64,000 nucleotides of DNA, from assembly GCF_013170825.1 (NCBI RefSeq), contig NZ_CP033365.1, positions 2,740,001-2,804,000 on the forward strand, written 5' to 3'. Position numbers and translations under genes: made by a program. Under the pieces are notes generated by a model, which was given only the letters and a program-made list of their open reading frames with translations, searched no databases and had not been told where the DNA came from. Positions 45,422 to 54,441 of the stretch are shown here, piece by piece. The first letter of the stretch is position 1; each line of letters starts with the position of its first letter. The stretch comes from Mesorhizobium sp. NZP2298. GTDB taxonomy: Bacteria > Pseudomonadota > Alphaproteobacteria > Rhizobiales > Rhizobiaceae.

Positions 45422-46371
45422 CAGTACTTCTCGCCCATCTTGGTCAGGTGCCGGACAAGGATCATCGACAGTCCGATAATGATGACCAGAAGAATGACCG
45501 CGAGCGCCGACGCTTCCCCGGTGTAGAAATAGCTGAATGCCGTCTTGGCCACCGAGAAGGATACAGTCTCCGTGCTCGATCCGGGACCGCCGCCCGTCAG
45601 CGCGACGAAAAGGTCGTACTGCTTGAAGCTGTCGATCAGGCGCAGGATCAGCGCGATGAACAGCACAGGCGCCGACATCGGCAGCGTGATGCGGAAGAAG
45701 CGATAGGCGGGGCTGGCGCCATCCACCTCGGCCGCCTCGTAGATGGTCTCGGGGATACCGCGGAAGGCAGCGGTCGCCAGAAGCACGATGAAGGGCGTCC
45801 ACATCCAGGTGTCGGCGGCTGCCGCCGCCCAGAGCGCCGGGCTGGTCTGGCCGAGCCAGTCGACCTTGCTGAAGCCGACCGACGACACCAGGAAATTGAT
45901 GACGCCCCACTCCGAATTCAGCATGTAGCGCCACAGGAAGCCCACCACGACCGGGGACAGCATCATCGGCATCATCAGCATGGTGAAGATGACGTCGCGG
46001 CCGCGGAAATTCTTCTGCATCTGGTAGCCGACGAAAATGCCGATCAGCATCTGCAGCGTGACGCAGATGAACACGAACTTGCCGGTGAATATGAAGCGGT
46101 CCCAGAGATCGGGATCCGAAAGCAGGAACTTGTAGTTGTTGAAGCCGACCGGCTTCATCGTGCCTTGGCGCAAGGCCGAGAAATTGAAGAAGGAATAATA
46201 GATCAGCGAGAAGATCGGATAGGCGACCATGAATATCAGGATCGCCAGCGTCGGCGACAGGAAGCCGAAGATCATCATGCGGCCAGAGGAGCGCTTGCGC
46301 AGTTGGGTCTGCCGCGCCGCGTGGGCGGCGGCCTGCGTTTCGGGTGCAAGAGGCGGGTTGGTGGCAGTCAT
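45421..46371 (-). CDS. Sugar/polyol ABC transporter permease (MalF/UgpA type)
   Basis: This 316-residue permease has a cytoplasmic N-terminus of about 33 residues and about six membrane helices. The EAA loop is around YEAAEVDGASPAYRFFRITLP. It forms the channel with the permease encoded 3 nt upstream. The class is CUT1, for sugars, polyols and glycerol phosphates. Confidence 0.92.
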   Translation of the reverse strand: MTATNPPLAPETQAAAHAARQTQLRKRSSGRMMIFGFLSPTLAILIFMVAYPIFSLIYYSFFNFSALRQGTMKPVGFNNYKFLLSDPDLWDRFIFTGKFVFICVTLQMLIGIFVGYQMQKNFRGRDVIFTMLMMPMMLSPVVVGFLWRYMLNSEWGVINFLVSSVGFSKVDWLGQTSPALWAAAAADTWMWTPFIVLLATAAFRGIPETIYEAAEVDGASPAYRFFRITLPMSAPVLFIALILRLIDSFKQYDLFVALTGGGPGSSTETVSFSVAKTAFSYFYTGEASALAVILLVIIIGLSMILVRHLTKMGEKY

Positions 46372-46374
46372 GGT

Positions 46375-47247
46375 CTACCTCCTTCCCAGCACGCCGAAGG
46401 TCATCCCCATCAGCAGATGTTTGCGGATGAGATAAAAGAAGATCAGCACGGGAATGATGAGGACGACGCCGGCCGCGCATATCTGCGTCCACTCGATGCC
46501 GGTTGCGCCGGAAGCGGCCGAAATCTTGACGGGCAGGGTCTTGGCCTGGGTGGTCGTCAGAATGGATGCGAAGGCGAACTCGTTCCAGGCGAAGATGAAG
46601 CAGAAGCCGGCGGTGGCGGCGATGCCGCCCTTCACCATTGGCAGCACCAGTTTGAGGAATGCGTACATGCGTGTGTAACCGTTGACGATGGCGATCTGCT
46701 CGACCTCCTTCGGCACGCCGTCGAAGAAACCCTTCATGATCCAGGTGGCCAGACCGACATTGGCGAAGATCGAGACGAGGACCAGACCGATACGCGTGTC
46801 GGCGAGCCCGAGCCGCGCGAACATCAGATGATAGAAGACGAGAACGGCGACCGGCGGCAGCATGCGGGTCGACAGGACGAAGAACATGAAGTCGCCCTTG
46901 CCGACGAAATTGAAGCGCGAGCAGACATAGCCGGCCAGCGTCCCGAAGAAGACGGCGAGGGACGTGCCGGCGACAGAGACGATGATGCTGTTGATCAACG
47001 AGTCGAGGACCCCGACCGCCGAAGCGCTGTCCTTGGCCGCACCGATGCCGAAGACTGCCTGGTAGCCGCTGAAGTCCGGCGTGAAGAAGAGTTTCGGCGG
47101 CATGGTGAAGAAATCCATGCGGCTCTTGAACGAAGACAAAAGCAGCCAGAAGATCGGGCCGACATTGTAGACCGTGTAGATGGCGAGCAATCCCAGCACC
47201 AGCCATCTGCCGGCGAGGTCCATCGTCGATGTCTTGGAATGCGTCAT
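46375..47247 (-). CDS. Sugar/polyol ABC transporter permease (MalG/UgpE type)
   Basis: This 290-residue permease starts at the ATG at 47247 (MTHSKTS), with AGG upstream; the 22 extra codons of the open frame overlap the hairpin region. It has six membrane helices and the EAA loop around VEQIAIVNGYTRMYAFLKLVLP, in which the EAA triplet is changed to EQI. It lies between the SBP gene with its hairpin and the MalF-type permease. Confidence 0.9.
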   Translation of the reverse strand: MTHSKTSTMDLAGRWLVLGLLAIYTVYNVGPIFWLLLSSFKSRMDFFTMPPKLFFTPDFSGYQAVFGIGAAKDSASAVGVLDSLINSIIVSVAGTSLAVFFGTLAGYVCSRFNFVGKGDFMFFVLSTRMLPPVAVLVFYHLMFARLGLADTRIGLVLVSIFANVGLATWIMKGFFDGVPKEVEQIAIVNGYTRMYAFLKLVLPMVKGGIAATAGFCFIFAWNEFAFASILTTTQAKTLPVKISAASGATGIEWTQICAAGVVLIIPVLIFFYLIRKHLLMGMTFGVLGRR

Positions 47248-47305
47248 GACGACCTGTCTTTGAGCCGGCGCGGTGCGGGCTCTGCTGCCTGGGACGGGGA
47301 TGAGA

Positions 47306-47337
47306 AAGGGCACGCGGAAGACGCTCCGCGTGCCCTT
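47306..47337 (-). terminator. Intra-operon hairpin after the sugar-binding protein gene
   Basis: A perfect 13-bp inverted repeat (AAGGGCACGCGGA / TCCGCGTGCCCTT) with a 6-nt loop starts 13 nt downstream of the SBP stop; a short TTTC run follows on the minus strand. It probably gives partial termination or message protection, so that the SBP is made in excess over the permeases. Confidence 0.65.
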
Positions 47338-47350
47338 CGGGTCAAGGCGG

Positions 47351-48760
47351 TTATTCGACGGGAACGACCGCGTCGACGCCTACCGGCGATATGACCTCGT
47401 CCGGCACTTCCGGGGTCTTGTCGCCACGCTTGATTTCGTATCCGGCGCGTTGGAGCGTGCGCTCGTTCTTTTCCGCGGCGTCCGAAAGGGCCTGCTGCAC
47501 CGTCTTGGCGCCGGTGGCGGCGTTTGAGATCTCCTGCTGCAACTCGTCGAGCAGCACCGGATATTCAGGCAGGTGCCAATAGTCGTTCAGATATTGCAAC
47601 GCGGTGGAGAACTGCCGGTTGTAGGAATTCAACCCCTGCCAATCCGGGCTTTCCAGCACCTGCTTCAGGCCGGTCTGGCAGACGGCGGCATAGCGCTTCT
47701 GCTGCTCGGGCTGAAAATACCATTCCATGAACTTGGTCAGCTCGGGCAGTTTCTTGGAGTATTTGTTGATGCCCATGCCCTGGCCGCCGACCGAGAACTG
47801 GCGACGGAACTTCTTGTCGCGGCCGATGGCGCCCGGCAGAACCCCAAATGCGATCTTGTCGGCGAATTTGCTGACCTTGGGATCGACATTGGACCCGTTG
47901 AAATAGAACCACTGCATCGCCATGGCGACCTGGCCTTGCTGGATCGCGGTGTTGACCTCGTCGAAGCCCCAGTTGGTCGATCCGGGCGGACCATACTTGA
48001 ACATATCGACATAGGCCTGCACCCCATCCACCGAAGCCGGCGAGTCGAGATAGCCCTTCACTTCCATCGTTTCCGGATTGTAGAGCTCGCCGCCGAACGA
48101 CCAGAGGAAGGAGTTGGAAGCCGTGGTCGCGAAGTCGTAGTCGCGGCCGCCCATCTGGCCCCAGCCATAGAGCCCCTGGTCGGGACGCGTGAAGAACTCG
48201 GCCACCTGCTTGGCGTCCTGATAGGTCTGCGGCACCACCAGGTCCCTGCCGTACTTGGCCTTGAAGGCTTCCTTCTCCTTGGGATCCTCGAACAGGTCCT
48301 TGCGGTAGGTCAGGCCATAGGCATCCTGGTTGGCCGGCAGCCCGAAGAACTGCCCGGAGCCATCCGGATACTCGCCATAACGCGAGAGCGAAGCCGCCGG
48401 GAAGATGTCGGCCTTCAGGTAGGTCGACTTTTCGAAGATGTCGTTGAGCTTGACGGCATGCTGGGCGAACTCGGCGGTGGACTGGCTGTCCCACATTGCG
48501 AAGTCGAAAGCGTCGCCCTGGATGGCGAATTCGGACGCGATCTTGTCGTGCCACTGCGGGCCATAGGGGACAAGCGCGGGCACGATCCTTACCGATTTGT
48601 CCGGATAATCCTTGGCGATGGTCGTCAGCGCGTCGGCGCAAGTGCCTGCGTGCCAGACGAAAGTCAGATCGGTGGCGCGGGCAGAACCCGCGGTTGCAGC
48701 GAGCGCGGCTGCAAGCGCTGCGGCTGACGTCAACAGACGCGTGCGCATGGCCATGTTCAT
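47351..48760 (-). CDS. Sugar/polyol ABC transporter substrate-binding protein (SBP_bac_1)
   Basis: This 469-residue periplasmic binding protein has a signal peptide (MNMAMRTRLL, cleavage near SARAT, about residue 31). The fold follows the MalE/UgpB class (FDFAMWDSQSTAEF, LPANQDAYGLTY, GQGMGINKYSKK). The ATG at 48760 has GGAGGAGAAC directly upstream, so the GTG at 48772 is rejected. It is the first gene of a ten-gene leftward operon that ends near the SDR gene. Its length and composition resemble rhizobial glycerol/polyol binding proteins, but the ligand is not known. Confidence 0.9.
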   Translation of the reverse strand: MNMAMRTRLLTSAAALAAALAATAGSARATDLTFVWHAGTCADALTTIAKDYPDKSVRIVPALVPYGPQWHDKIASEFAIQGDAFDFAMWDSQSTAEFAQHAVKLNDIFEKSTYLKADIFPAASLSRYGEYPDGSGQFFGLPANQDAYGLTYRKDLFEDPKEKEAFKAKYGRDLVVPQTYQDAKQVAEFFTRPDQGLYGWGQMGGRDYDFATTASNSFLWSFGGELYNPETMEVKGYLDSPASVDGVQAYVDMFKYGPPGSTNWGFDEVNTAIQQGQVAMAMQWFYFNGSNVDPKVSKFADKIAFGVLPGAIGRDKKFRRQFSVGGQGMGINKYSKKLPELTKFMEWYFQPEQQKRYAAVCQTGLKQVLESPDWQGLNSYNRQFSTALQYLNDYWHLPEYPVLLDELQQEISNAATGAKTVQQALSDAAEKNERTLQRAGYEIKRGDKTPEVPDEVISPVGVDAVVPVE

Positions 48761-48880
48761 GTTCTCCTCCACTTGTCAGTTCAAGGGGGCAATGGTCGGA
48801 CCCGACCCTCTCCTACCCCTATCCGAAGCCTATGCACGGGCGTTATAAATATCAATAGAAAAGTTACAAACAGTGTTTTT

Positions 48881-49095
48881 TGATGTTAAATATGGTTGCG
48901 CGGTTTGCACGAAACATTTGCTAACACGCCCATTCCGGGGTCGTGTTGCACTGCAAAAGAGCCACTTAAATCCATGATTTTGAGATGCTTCGTGCCGAGA
49001 CCATGGAATCCGGATGTTTTCTCGCGGCGCAGTGCAGCATCGAAATTTTGATATCTTAACATTTTTCTCTGGCGCGGTTTGCCAATGATGTTAAA
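48881..49095. promoter_or_regulatory. Divergent promoter region with DeoR-type repeat ATGTTAA
   Basis: The 371-bp gap 48761-49131 between the SBP gene and the deoR-like gene is AT-rich, unlike its surroundings. The decamer TGATGTTAAA occurs at 48881-48890 and 49086-49095, and the heptamer ATGTTAA also occurs inverted at 49056-49062. DeoR-family repressors bind repeated short elements of this kind. No second gene was seen in the gap. Confidence 0.5.
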
Positions 49096-49131
49096 ACAGG
49101 CAAGGGGCAAATCGCCGGAGGGACAAGCAGC

Positions 49132-49917
49132 TTGGAATCCGAAGAGGCGCAACATTTGTCGAAGGCGGACCATCGCCGTTCGGAAATCATCCGCATTCTG
49201 ATGGAAAGCGGAACGGCGCAGATCAAGGACCTGGCCGTCCTGCTCGACGTATCGCTGATGACCATCCACCGCGATCTCAACGATCTGCATGACCAGGGGC
49301 TGGTGCGGCGTATTCGTGGCGCCGTCTCGGTGGAGAAGTCGATGCTGTTCGAGAGCAGCTACCTCTACCGGGCGCGCCAGCACGTGGAGGAGAAGCGCCG
49401 GCTGGCGCGTGCCGCGGCCGCCCATATCGAACCCGGCAACGCCATCGTCTGGGACGACAGTTCGACCACCTTCCATGTCTGCGATTTCATCGAGCAGGTG
49501 ACGCCGATAACCGTCATCACCAATGCACTACCCGTGATGGAGCGGCTACGCGACAAACAGGACGTCGAACTGATCGGACTGGGCGGCAAATACCACCGGG
49601 TCTACAACGGCTTTTTCGGCATAGCCTGCGAAAGGGCGATCCGCTCCTACCACGTCGATGTGGCGTTGATGTCGACGACCACCATCCAGGGCATGTCCCT
49701 CTATACCCAGGACGAACAGGTCGTGCGCTCCAAGCAGGCCATGATGGAGATCGCGCGCAAGAAAATTCTTCTTGTCGACGAGAGCAAATTCCACTTCTCG
49801 GCCCTCAATTACGTGGCCGAACTCACGGCATTCGACGTGGTCCTGGTTTCGCAATCGGTGGACCGCGACATCGTGCAGAACATGAAGGAAGCGGGCGTCA
49901 GGCTGGAACTTGTCTGA
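49132..49917 (+). CDS. DeoR/GlpR-family transcriptional regulator
   Basis: This 261-residue regulator has an N-terminal DeoR helix-turn-helix (about 14-65; IKDLAVLLDVSLMTIHRDL) and a C-terminal sugar-phosphate sensor domain of the DeoR type (ISOCOT-like; VDVALMSTTTIQG, KILLVDESKF). The start appears to be TTG at 49132 with GGAGGG about 9 nt upstream. It is divergent from the polyol transporter operon and co-directional with an aldolase gene. It is the likely repressor of both, relieved by a phosphorylated keto sugar made by DhaKL. Confidence 0.9.
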   Translation: MESEEAQHLSKADHRRSEIIRILMESGTAQIKDLAVLLDVSLMTIHRDLNDLHDQGLVRRIRGAVSVEKSMLFESSYLYRARQHVEEKRRLARAAAAHIEPGNAIVWDDSSTTFHVCDFIEQVTPITVITNALPVMERLRDKQDVELIGLGGKYHRVYNGFFGIACERAIRSYHVDVALMSTTTIQGMSLYTQDEQVVRSKQAMMEIARKKILLVDESKFHFSALNYVAELTAFDVVLVSQSVDRDIVQNMKEAGVRLELV

Positions 49918-49949
49918 CCGGCCGCATCCCACCCAAAGGAACGAAAGAA

Positions 49950-50747
49950 ATGTCCGAAATCGGTAAGGCACGCCGGCTTGCCCGGTTGCTCAACAAGAAT
50001 TCGGGACGAATGCTCTGTGTTCCGCTCGACCACGGCATGCAGGTCGGACCGATCGCCGGTATCGCGGATCCCGCGCCTTTGATCGACATGGTGGCGGAGG
50101 CAGGGGTCGACGCGGTCATCGTCAATCCCGGCATGCTCTTGCGCCATGGCCGCCGCCTGGCAGGCGGGCCCGCCGTGATCCTGCGCCTCGACCAGACGAC
50201 CATGTGGCGCCACGGGACGCCGACAGGGTATCCGGACACGCACAGTCGTCTCGTCGCGACGGTGGAGGAAGCCGTGCAAATGGGCGCCGAAGCGGTGATC
50301 ACCTACCTGTTCACCTGCAACAACCGCCCGGAAGAGGAAACGAAATCGTTCGAAACCGCCGGCATCGTCGCTTCCGAATGCCGGAAATGGGGTGTCGTGC
50401 ACGTTATCGAGGCGATGGCGGCAAAGGGCGGCTTCGCGCGCGCTGACGACCCGGCCGTGGTGGCGATGAACTGCCGCATGGCAGGCGAACTCGGCGCCGA
50501 CATGATCAAGACCGACTGGTGCGAACCAGAGCGCTTCGCCGACATTGCCAGGCAATCGCTGGCGCCCATCGCCGTCGCGGGCGGTCCGGCCTTGGCCACC
50601 CTGGCGGGTACGCTGCAGTTCGCAAAGGACACGATCAGCGCCGGCGCGACCGGCCTGATGTTCGGACGCAACGTGTTCCAGCAGGCGGATGTCGCGGCAA
50701 CTCTGGCGAGATTGGCGGACGTGGTTCATGATCGCTCGGAATTCTAG
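49950..50747 (+). CDS. DhnA/LsrF-type class I aldolase, second copy
   Basis: This 265-residue class I aldolase-fold protein has VPLDHGMQVGPI at the site where LsrF has [11 protein letters not shown], the Schiff-base Lys in ADMIKTDW, and VAGGPA and GLMFGRNVFQ for phosphate binding. It resembles DhnA, LsrF and 2-amino-3,7-dideoxy-D-threo-hept-6-ulosonate synthase (MJ0400). It starts 32 nt after the deoR-like gene. With LsrF on the other side of the transporter, two different phospho-keto-sugar lyases serve one cassette, perhaps for two intermediates. Confidence 0.85.
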   Translation: MSEIGKARRLARLLNKNSGRMLCVPLDHGMQVGPIAGIADPAPLIDMVAEAGVDAVIVNPGMLLRHGRRLAGGPAVILRLDQTTMWRHGTPTGYPDTHSRLVATVEEAVQMGAEAVITYLFTCNNRPEEETKSFETAGIVASECRKWGVVHVIEAMAAKGGFARADDPAVVAMNCRMAGELGADMIKTDWCEPERFADIARQSLAPIAVAGGPALATLAGTLQFAKDTISAGATGLMFGRNVFQQADVAATLARLADVVHDRSEF

Positions 50748-50812
50748 GGCGATCCTTGCGCGATGCCGTCGGGGCCGGGGTAGACGGAGGGCCGGTTTTC
50801 GCCGTTGCCTCA

Positions 50813-50827
50813 ATAACAAAATGTTAT
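50813..50827 (+). promoter_or_regulatory. LysR binding-site candidate, copy 1
   Basis: This 15-bp perfect palindrome ATAACA-AAA-TGTTAT lies 33 bp before the LysR start. A related site (12 of 15 identical) lies before the CoA-transferase gene at 51870-51884. The spacing suits a LysR-type dimer site, so autoregulation is likely. Confidence 0.6.
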
Positions 50828-50860
50828 ACGGTGGCCCTGCATCAAGCGTAGGGAGCTGGT

Positions 50861-51823
50861 TTGGACCTTCGTCAGCTTAGATATTTTTCCCAGGTCGTGG
50901 AGAGCGGCTCGTTCTCCAAGGCCGCGACGCAGCTGCACGTGGCGCAGCCGGCGTTGAGTCAGCATGTCCGGCACATGGAGGAGGAGCTTGGCCTCTCTCT
51001 TCTGCATCGCGGGCCGCATGGGGTCAGCGCGACGGAAGCCGGCGCGCGGCTCATGGTGCACGCCAAGCGCATTCTTGCCGAATTCGCCGAAATCACCGAC
51101 AGCGTCAGGGGCGCCGCCATCGCCCCCCGTGGCGAGGTGCGCTTCGGATTGCCGGGTACAGTCAGCGAGCTGCTCGCGGCGCCGCTGATCGAGGCCGCCC
51201 GCGAGCGCTTCCCCGAGGTTCGCATCCGCGTCGTGGAGGCGATGAGCGGCTACATCCTGGAATGGCTGAAACGTGGGGAAGTCGACCTTGCGATGATCTA
51301 TGCGACGTCGGATCCCCGGGGACTCGCGGTACATCATGGGCTGTCCGAGGAGATCTGTCTCTTTGCCAGCCCGTCGATGCCCGGGTCGGACGCCTTTCGG
51401 GGCTCCTCCGTGGAGCTTCGCGACGTCGCCGGATTGCCGCTTGTCGTACCGGGCCCCGGGCACGGCCTGCGGGAACTGATCGATGCCGTGGCGACATCGG
51501 TCAAGGCTGTCATCAACCCGGCGATCGAAATCGACTCCTACACCCAGATCAAGAGATTGGTGACGCGCGGAATCGGTTACGGGATCTTGCCGAGGATGGC
51601 GATCAACGCGGAGGCCCAGGCCGGACTGTGCCGGGCGTGGAGTTTCAAGAACCCTCCGATTACCCGGAAAGTGTATCTGGCTTACTCGACGGAACGCCCC
51701 TTGCAAACCGCTCCCCGTGCCGTCGGGCAGTTATCGTGGGAAATCCTTCGCCAACTGGTCAAGGACCAGATCTGGAGCGCCGAGCTGTCGGACGAAAATC
51801 AGCGCCCCGACCTCTTTGGCTAG
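50861..51823 (+). CDS. LysR-family regulator of the itaconate-type operon
   Basis: This 320-residue LysR protein has an N-terminal winged helix (MDLRQLRYFSQVVESGSFS, with the typical QPALSQHVRHMEEELG) and a C-terminal effector domain. The start is TTG at 50861 with GGGAG upstream. It is followed in the same direction by the CoA-transferase operon, and matching palindromes lie upstream of both units. In the known itaconate clusters of Pseudomonas and Yersinia a LysR protein (ItcR/RipR) activates the operon in response to itaconate. This protein is the natural counterpart. Confidence 0.88.
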   Translation: MDLRQLRYFSQVVESGSFSKAATQLHVAQPALSQHVRHMEEELGLSLLHRGPHGVSATEAGARLMVHAKRILAEFAEITDSVRGAAIAPRGEVRFGLPGTVSELLAAPLIEAARERFPEVRIRVVEAMSGYILEWLKRGEVDLAMIYATSDPRGLAVHHGLSEEICLFASPSMPGSDAFRGSSVELRDVAGLPLVVPGPGHGLRELIDAVATSVKAVINPAIEIDSYTQIKRLVTRGIGYGILPRMAINAEAQAGLCRAWSFKNPPITRKVYLAYSTERPLQTAPRAVGQLSWEILRQLVKDQIWSAELSDENQRPDLFG

Positions 51824-51869
51824 CGTGTTGCGGGCGGGCGGACGACTGTACCGTTTCGCTATACCTCCC

Positions 51870-51884
51870 ATTACAAAACGCTAT
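51870..51884 (+). promoter_or_regulatory. LysR binding-site candidate, copy 2
   Basis: The sequence ATTACAAAACGCTAT matches the palindrome at 50813 at 12 of 15 positions. It lies 59 bp before the CoA-transferase ATG, in the 120-bp gap after the LysR gene. It is the likely activator site for the operon. Confidence 0.5.
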
Positions 51885-51943
51885 TTGACGCAGTGGCCCC
51901 TTCCGGTGCGATGGTGTCGGAAAAGCAGGACAGGGAGCATGCC

Positions 51944-53110
51944 ATGCCCGGCGCGCTGGAGGGAACGACCGTCATTTCGCTGGAGCAAGCCGTGGCCGCG
52001 CCCCTGGCGACGTCGCGGTTGGCCGACGCGGGCGCACGTGTCATCAAGCTCGAACGTCCCGAGGGTGACTTCGCGCGAGGGTATGACGACTACGTTGACG
52101 GCCTCTCCAGCTATTTCATCTGGAACAACCGCGGCAAGCAATCCTGCACCGTCGATCTGAAGCGGCCTGATGATCTCGCACTGGTCGAGTCCATGCTTGC
52201 CTCAGCCGATGTGTTCGTGCAGAACCTTGCGCCTGCCGCGACCGACAGGCTGGGCATCGGCAGCGCCGATCTCAGGAAGCGGTTTCCCAGGTTGATCGTG
52301 TGTGACATTGGCGGCTATGCGCCGGGAACACCCGACCATGATCGCAAAGCCTACGATCTGCTGATCCAGGCTGAAGCGGGCTTGGCAGGAGTGACGGGAT
52401 CCGCTTCGTCGGGCCCGACCCGCGTCGGCATATCGATATCCGACATCGCCACCGGGCAGGGGGCCTACGCCGCTATCCTCGAAGCGCTGATCGTGCGCGC
52501 TCGAACGGGGGAAGGGGCTCACCTGCAGGTTTCGCTATTCGACACGCTCGCCGAATACATGAACGTGCCCTATCTGGCGCGGCGCTACGGCGGCAAGGAG
52601 CCGCGACGGCTCGGCCTCGCCCACCCCTCGATCGCGCCCTATGGGCTGTTCAGGGTGAGCGATGGCGAAATCCTGATCGCCGTCCAGAATGAGCGCGAAT
52701 GGGCCGTGTTCTGTGACAGTGTCCTGCGCCAGCCATCGATCGCAACGGACCCAAGGTTCGAACGCAACGTCCTGCGCATCAAGAACCGCGAGACGCTGGA
52801 CGCATGCGTACAGGCGCTTCTGGCGACCTATACCATGGCTACGTTATGCGAACTGCTGGACCAGGTGCGCATCGCATATGGGCGTGTCTCAACCATGGCG
52901 GATCTGGCGGTGCACCGCAGCGCGACCAAAGTCCCGGTCGAGACATCGGTGGGGCCGGTCGAGCTTTTTGCCCCGCCTGTCACGGTCAACGGCAGGCGGC
53001 CGGTGCTTGGCAGGGTGCCGACGCTTGGCGAGCACGACCTGGCCTTGCGGCAGGAGTTCGGCACTGCCGGCAGGGTGGATGCCAAACGGATAGGAAATAC
53101 AGCGCCATGA
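51944..53110 (+). CDS. ict: Family III CoA-transferase, itaconate CoA-transferase-like
   Basis: This 388-residue CaiB/BaiF-type transferase has the catalytic Asp138 in KAYDLLIQAEAG and the usual GARVIKLERPEGDFARG start. It moves CoA from succinyl-CoA to a dicarboxylate. With the MaoC-type hydratase and CitE lyase in the same operon, the substrate is most likely itaconate; mesaconate or malate transferases of the same family are the alternatives. The ATG at 51944 has AGGGAG upstream; 17 extra codons are rejected. It overlaps the MmgE/PrpD gene by 4 bp. Confidence 0.82.
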   Translation: MPGALEGTTVISLEQAVAAPLATSRLADAGARVIKLERPEGDFARGYDDYVDGLSSYFIWNNRGKQSCTVDLKRPDDLALVESMLASADVFVQNLAPAATDRLGIGSADLRKRFPRLIVCDIGGYAPGTPDHDRKAYDLLIQAEAGLAGVTGSASSGPTRVGISISDIATGQGAYAAILEALIVRARTGEGAHLQVSLFDTLAEYMNVPYLARRYGGKEPRRLGLAHPSIAPYGLFRVSDGEILIAVQNEREWAVFCDSVLRQPSIATDPRFERNVLRIKNRETLDACVQALLATYTMATLCELLDQVRIAYGRVSTMADLAVHRSATKVPVETSVGPVELFAPPVTVNGRRPVLGRVPTLGEHDLALRQEFGTAGRVDAKRIGNTAP

Positions 53111-54441
53111 GCTTGACCCGTAACCTGACCCGCCTGATCCGCGAAAAGCCGGTAACCGCACGCGACCTCGAATGGGCGTCGCTGTTCGTCCTTGATACGC
53201 TTGCCTGCGCCCTTGGCGCGCTGCCGACCGAGCCGGCCCGCATGCTCAGGACGGTCGCGCCGCCGACGCAAGCGGACACCGCCCGCAAGGCGTTTTATCT
53301 GGGCGGTCTGTCCCATATCCTGGAGATGGACGATCTGCACCGGGATTCGGTGACCCATCCGGGCAGTGTCGTCATTCCCGCGGCCTGGGCGGTGGCTCAT
53401 GACCTCGATCTTGGTGGCGAAGCTTTTCTCAGGGCAGTTCTCGCGGGGTATGAAGCCTGTTGCCGAATAGGCATGTCCGTCGGCAAGAAGCATTACCGGG
53501 TCTGGCACAATACCTCGACCTGCGGTCCGTTCGGCGCCGCTTTTGCCGCGGCTGAACTCATTGGCCTCGACGACACCAAGACCGTGTGGGCGCTTGGCAA
53601 TGCGGGCACGCAGTCGTCAGGGCTCTGGGAATTCCTCGCCGAAGGGGCCATGAGCAAGCATCTCCATACCGCCAGAGCCGCGGAATCAGGCCTTCTCGCG
53701 GCATTCCTGGCCAAGGAGGGATTCACCGGCGCGGAGAATATTCTCGAAGGTGAAAAGGGGTTTTACGCCGGCCTCTGTCCGGACCCGATCCCGGAGGCCG
53801 TGACAAGCGGACCCGAGCGCCCGTGGCAGCTGATCAACACCTCGATCAAGCCCTGGCCTTGCTGCCGGCATACCCATCCCGCGATCGACGGCGCAATCGC
53901 CTTGCATCACGAGATCGCCGGCGAGGCCATCGCACAGGTTCACGTCGGAACGTATCGTGCCGCCCTCGACGTGTGCGACCGCCCGACCCCGGAAGATCCA
54001 TACAGCGCCAAATTCTCGCTGCAGCATACGGTCGCGATAGCCTTGGCGGACGGCCGCGTCGACCAGGCCAGCTTCGATGTCGATGCACGGCAACGGATGG
54101 TCGGCGAACGCAGCAAGGTCAAGGTCGAACTCGCGCCCGGGATTGAAGCGGCCTATCCCAGGTCATGGGGAGCCGAGATCGTGGTGGAGACCGCTTCCGG
54201 GAGGCGCCTTTCGGCCACGCGCCACGATGCCAAGGGCGATCCCGACAATCCGGTGACGACCGCCGAACTGTCTCGGAAAGCCCGCGCGCAACTTGTCGAA
54301 GGCGGCTGTTCGGAAGGCCGTGCCGACGACCTGATCAGGGCGATCCTTGGCCTGCCCGATAACCGTCCCGTGCGCTCGCTGGGATTGTTTGAAATAGCTG
54401 GCGATGCGCGTGCCGCGGTCCGTGCCGCACGGAGTGCTTGA
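53107..54441 (+). CDS. MmgE/PrpD-family protein
   Basis: This 444-residue MmgE/PrpD-family protein (2-methylcitrate dehydratase, cis-aconitate decarboxylase and relatives) shows LDTLACALGA near the start, LEMDDLHRDSVTHPGS, GSKNA-like NTSTCGPFGAAFAAA, and SIKPWPCCRHTHPAIDG. It overlaps both neighbours. The same family occurs in the itaconate clusters of Pseudomonas; its role there is not settled and could be dehydration or racemisation of a methylated tricarboxylate or precursor. The reaction cannot be told here. Confidence 0.85.
   Translation: MSLTRNLTRLIREKPVTARDLEWASLFVLDTLACALGALPTEPARMLRTVAPPTQADTARKAFYLGGLSHILEMDDLHRDSVTHPGSVVIPAAWAVAHDLDLGGEAFLRAVLAGYEACCRIGMSVGKKHYRVWHNTSTCGPFGAAFAAAELIGLDDTKTVWALGNAGTQSSGLWEFLAEGAMSKHLHTARAAESGLLAAFLAKEGFTGAENILEGEKGFYAGLCPDPIPEAVTSGPERPWQLINTSIKPWPCCRHTHPAIDGAIALHHEIAGEAIAQVHVGTYRAALDVCDRPTPEDPYSAKFSLQHTVAIALADGRVDQASFDVDARQRMVGERSKVKVELAPGIEAAYPRSWGAEIVVETASGRRLSATRHDAKGDPDNPVTTAELSRKARAQLVEGGCSEGRADDLIRAILGLPDNRPVRSLGLFEIAGDARAAVRAARSA

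Noticed and set aside
45422..47206. N-terminal extension of the 44333-45421 ATPase to a 957-residue fusion protein
   Set aside because: The added part is an alternative-frame shadow of the permeases; the ATG at 45421 gives a normal ATPase start overlapping the permease stop.
45448..47394. A 648-codon plus-strand open frame across the two sugar permease genes
   Set aside because: The translation is very rich in Asp, Glu, Arg and His, as expected antisense to membrane-protein genes. The leftward permeases have clear EAA loops.
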